53,284 nucleotides of DNA, taken from Pseudomonadota bacterium. GTDB lineage: Bacteria > Pseudomonadota > Alphaproteobacteria > Rhizobiales > Xanthobacteraceae. Below are positions 53,111-53,284 of the stretch, in pieces. Where the stretch lies: NCBI GenBank assembly GCA_018242205.1, contig JAFECJ010000030.1, forward strand, positions 1-53,284, written 5' to 3'. A program made the position numbers and the translations under genes. Each line of letters begins with the position of its first letter. Positions within the stretch are counted from its first letter, which is position 1. Under the pieces are notes generated by a model, which saw nothing but the letters and a program-made list of their open reading frames with translations, was not told the DNA's origin and did no database searches.

Positions 53111-53284
53111 CTACCTGACTTCGCCGTGTCGCGCGAGATGAGCTTCGATTTTCCCCTTCAACTGCGGGTGTTCCTTGAGCGTTCGGTCGACCAGTTCGAC
53201 GTTGATAACGTCGATGGCGCGGGCGATGCCTGCGGAAAACGCCTTGTATTGTTCAGGCGTACTATCCGCTTTTAATGCTGCAAG
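53111..53284 (-). CDS. C-terminal part of an unrecognised small protein (cut by the window edge)
   Basis: The minus strand is open from the right edge to a TAG at 53111, giving 57 residues: LAALKADSTPEQYKAFSAGI, then a helical stretch with IDVINVELVDRTLKEHPQL, then KGKIEAHLARHGEVR. The sequence looks soluble and helical. The next gene starts 8 bp downstream, and its ribosome site overlaps this stop, so the two are an operon. The family cannot be judged from the fragment. Confidence 0.65.
   Translation of the reverse strand, partial: LAALKADSTPEQYKAFSAGIARAIDVINVELVDRTLKEHPQLKGKIEAHLARHGEVR

Overview
The window is a high-GC chromosomal segment, almost certainly from an alphaproteobacterium of the order Hyphomicrobiales (Rhizobiales; Bradyrhizobium/Rhodopseudomonas/Xanthobacteraceae-like). 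The main pointers are the cycHJKL-type cytochrome c maturation operon followed by a DegP protease, an OmpR-type regulator, a sensor kinase and glnE; a PepSY gene ahead of a FeuP/FeuQ-like two-component pair; and the many ABC and TRAP uptake systems. No rRNA, tRNA, CRISPR array or insertion sequence was seen.

Layout. (1) 1-2605, + strand: the end of an unknown gene, a hotdog thioesterase of the enediyne-thioesterase type, an AraC regulator and an acetamidase/formamidase. (2) 2602-11202, - strand: eight genes in one direction, namely solute-binding protein 2, SDR, cyclic amidohydrolase, ABC ATPase, permease, solute-binding protein 1, cytosine-deaminase-like amidohydrolase and a barbiturase/cyanuric acid amidohydrolase-family enzyme. 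They read away from a divergent LysR gene (11430-12338). (3) 12597-15764, + strand: URC1 (GTP cyclohydrolase II-like), URC4 (DUF1688) and a uracil phosphoribosyltransferase, the bacterial form of the URC uracil-degradation cluster. (4) 15769-21131: UxaA/GarD-type dehydratase with a complete TRAP transporter and a divergent GntR regulator. (5) 21389-25825: a complete sugar-type ABC importer. (6) 26009-34462: a CDF metal transporter with an enlarged C-terminus, periplasmic PheC, a zinc alcohol dehydrogenase, PepN and a PAS sensor kinase. (7) 34466-45824, - strand: housekeeping block glnE, HK, RR, degP and ccmH/F/E/I. (8) 45947-53284: a hypothetical protein, a glycine-zipper lipoprotein, a PepSY/RR/HK operon, a decayed phage or gene-transfer-agent portal gene, a secreted Cys-rich CHAP-like protein and two small genes at the right edge.

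The most interesting part is 1628-15764. A heterocycle uptake and hydrolysis operon, with three different ring- or amine-attacking amidohydrolases and one importer served by two paralogous binding proteins, lies beside a LysR gene and the three-gene URC cluster. This suggests a locus that imports N-heterocycles (pyrimidines, barbiturate-like or triazine-like compounds) and degrades them by two chemically different routes. The phosphoribosyltransferase of the URC cluster has lost the usual PRPP-loop residues, and the SDR lacks the usual catalytic serine, so both enzymes may have altered chemistry.

A recurring regulatory pattern is a perfect 11-13 bp hairpin directly after three separate solute-binding-protein genes (10162, 19280, 22735), each inside its operon. 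These probably set a higher level of binding protein than of the downstream genes. All functions are read from sequence motifs and context; no database search was run.
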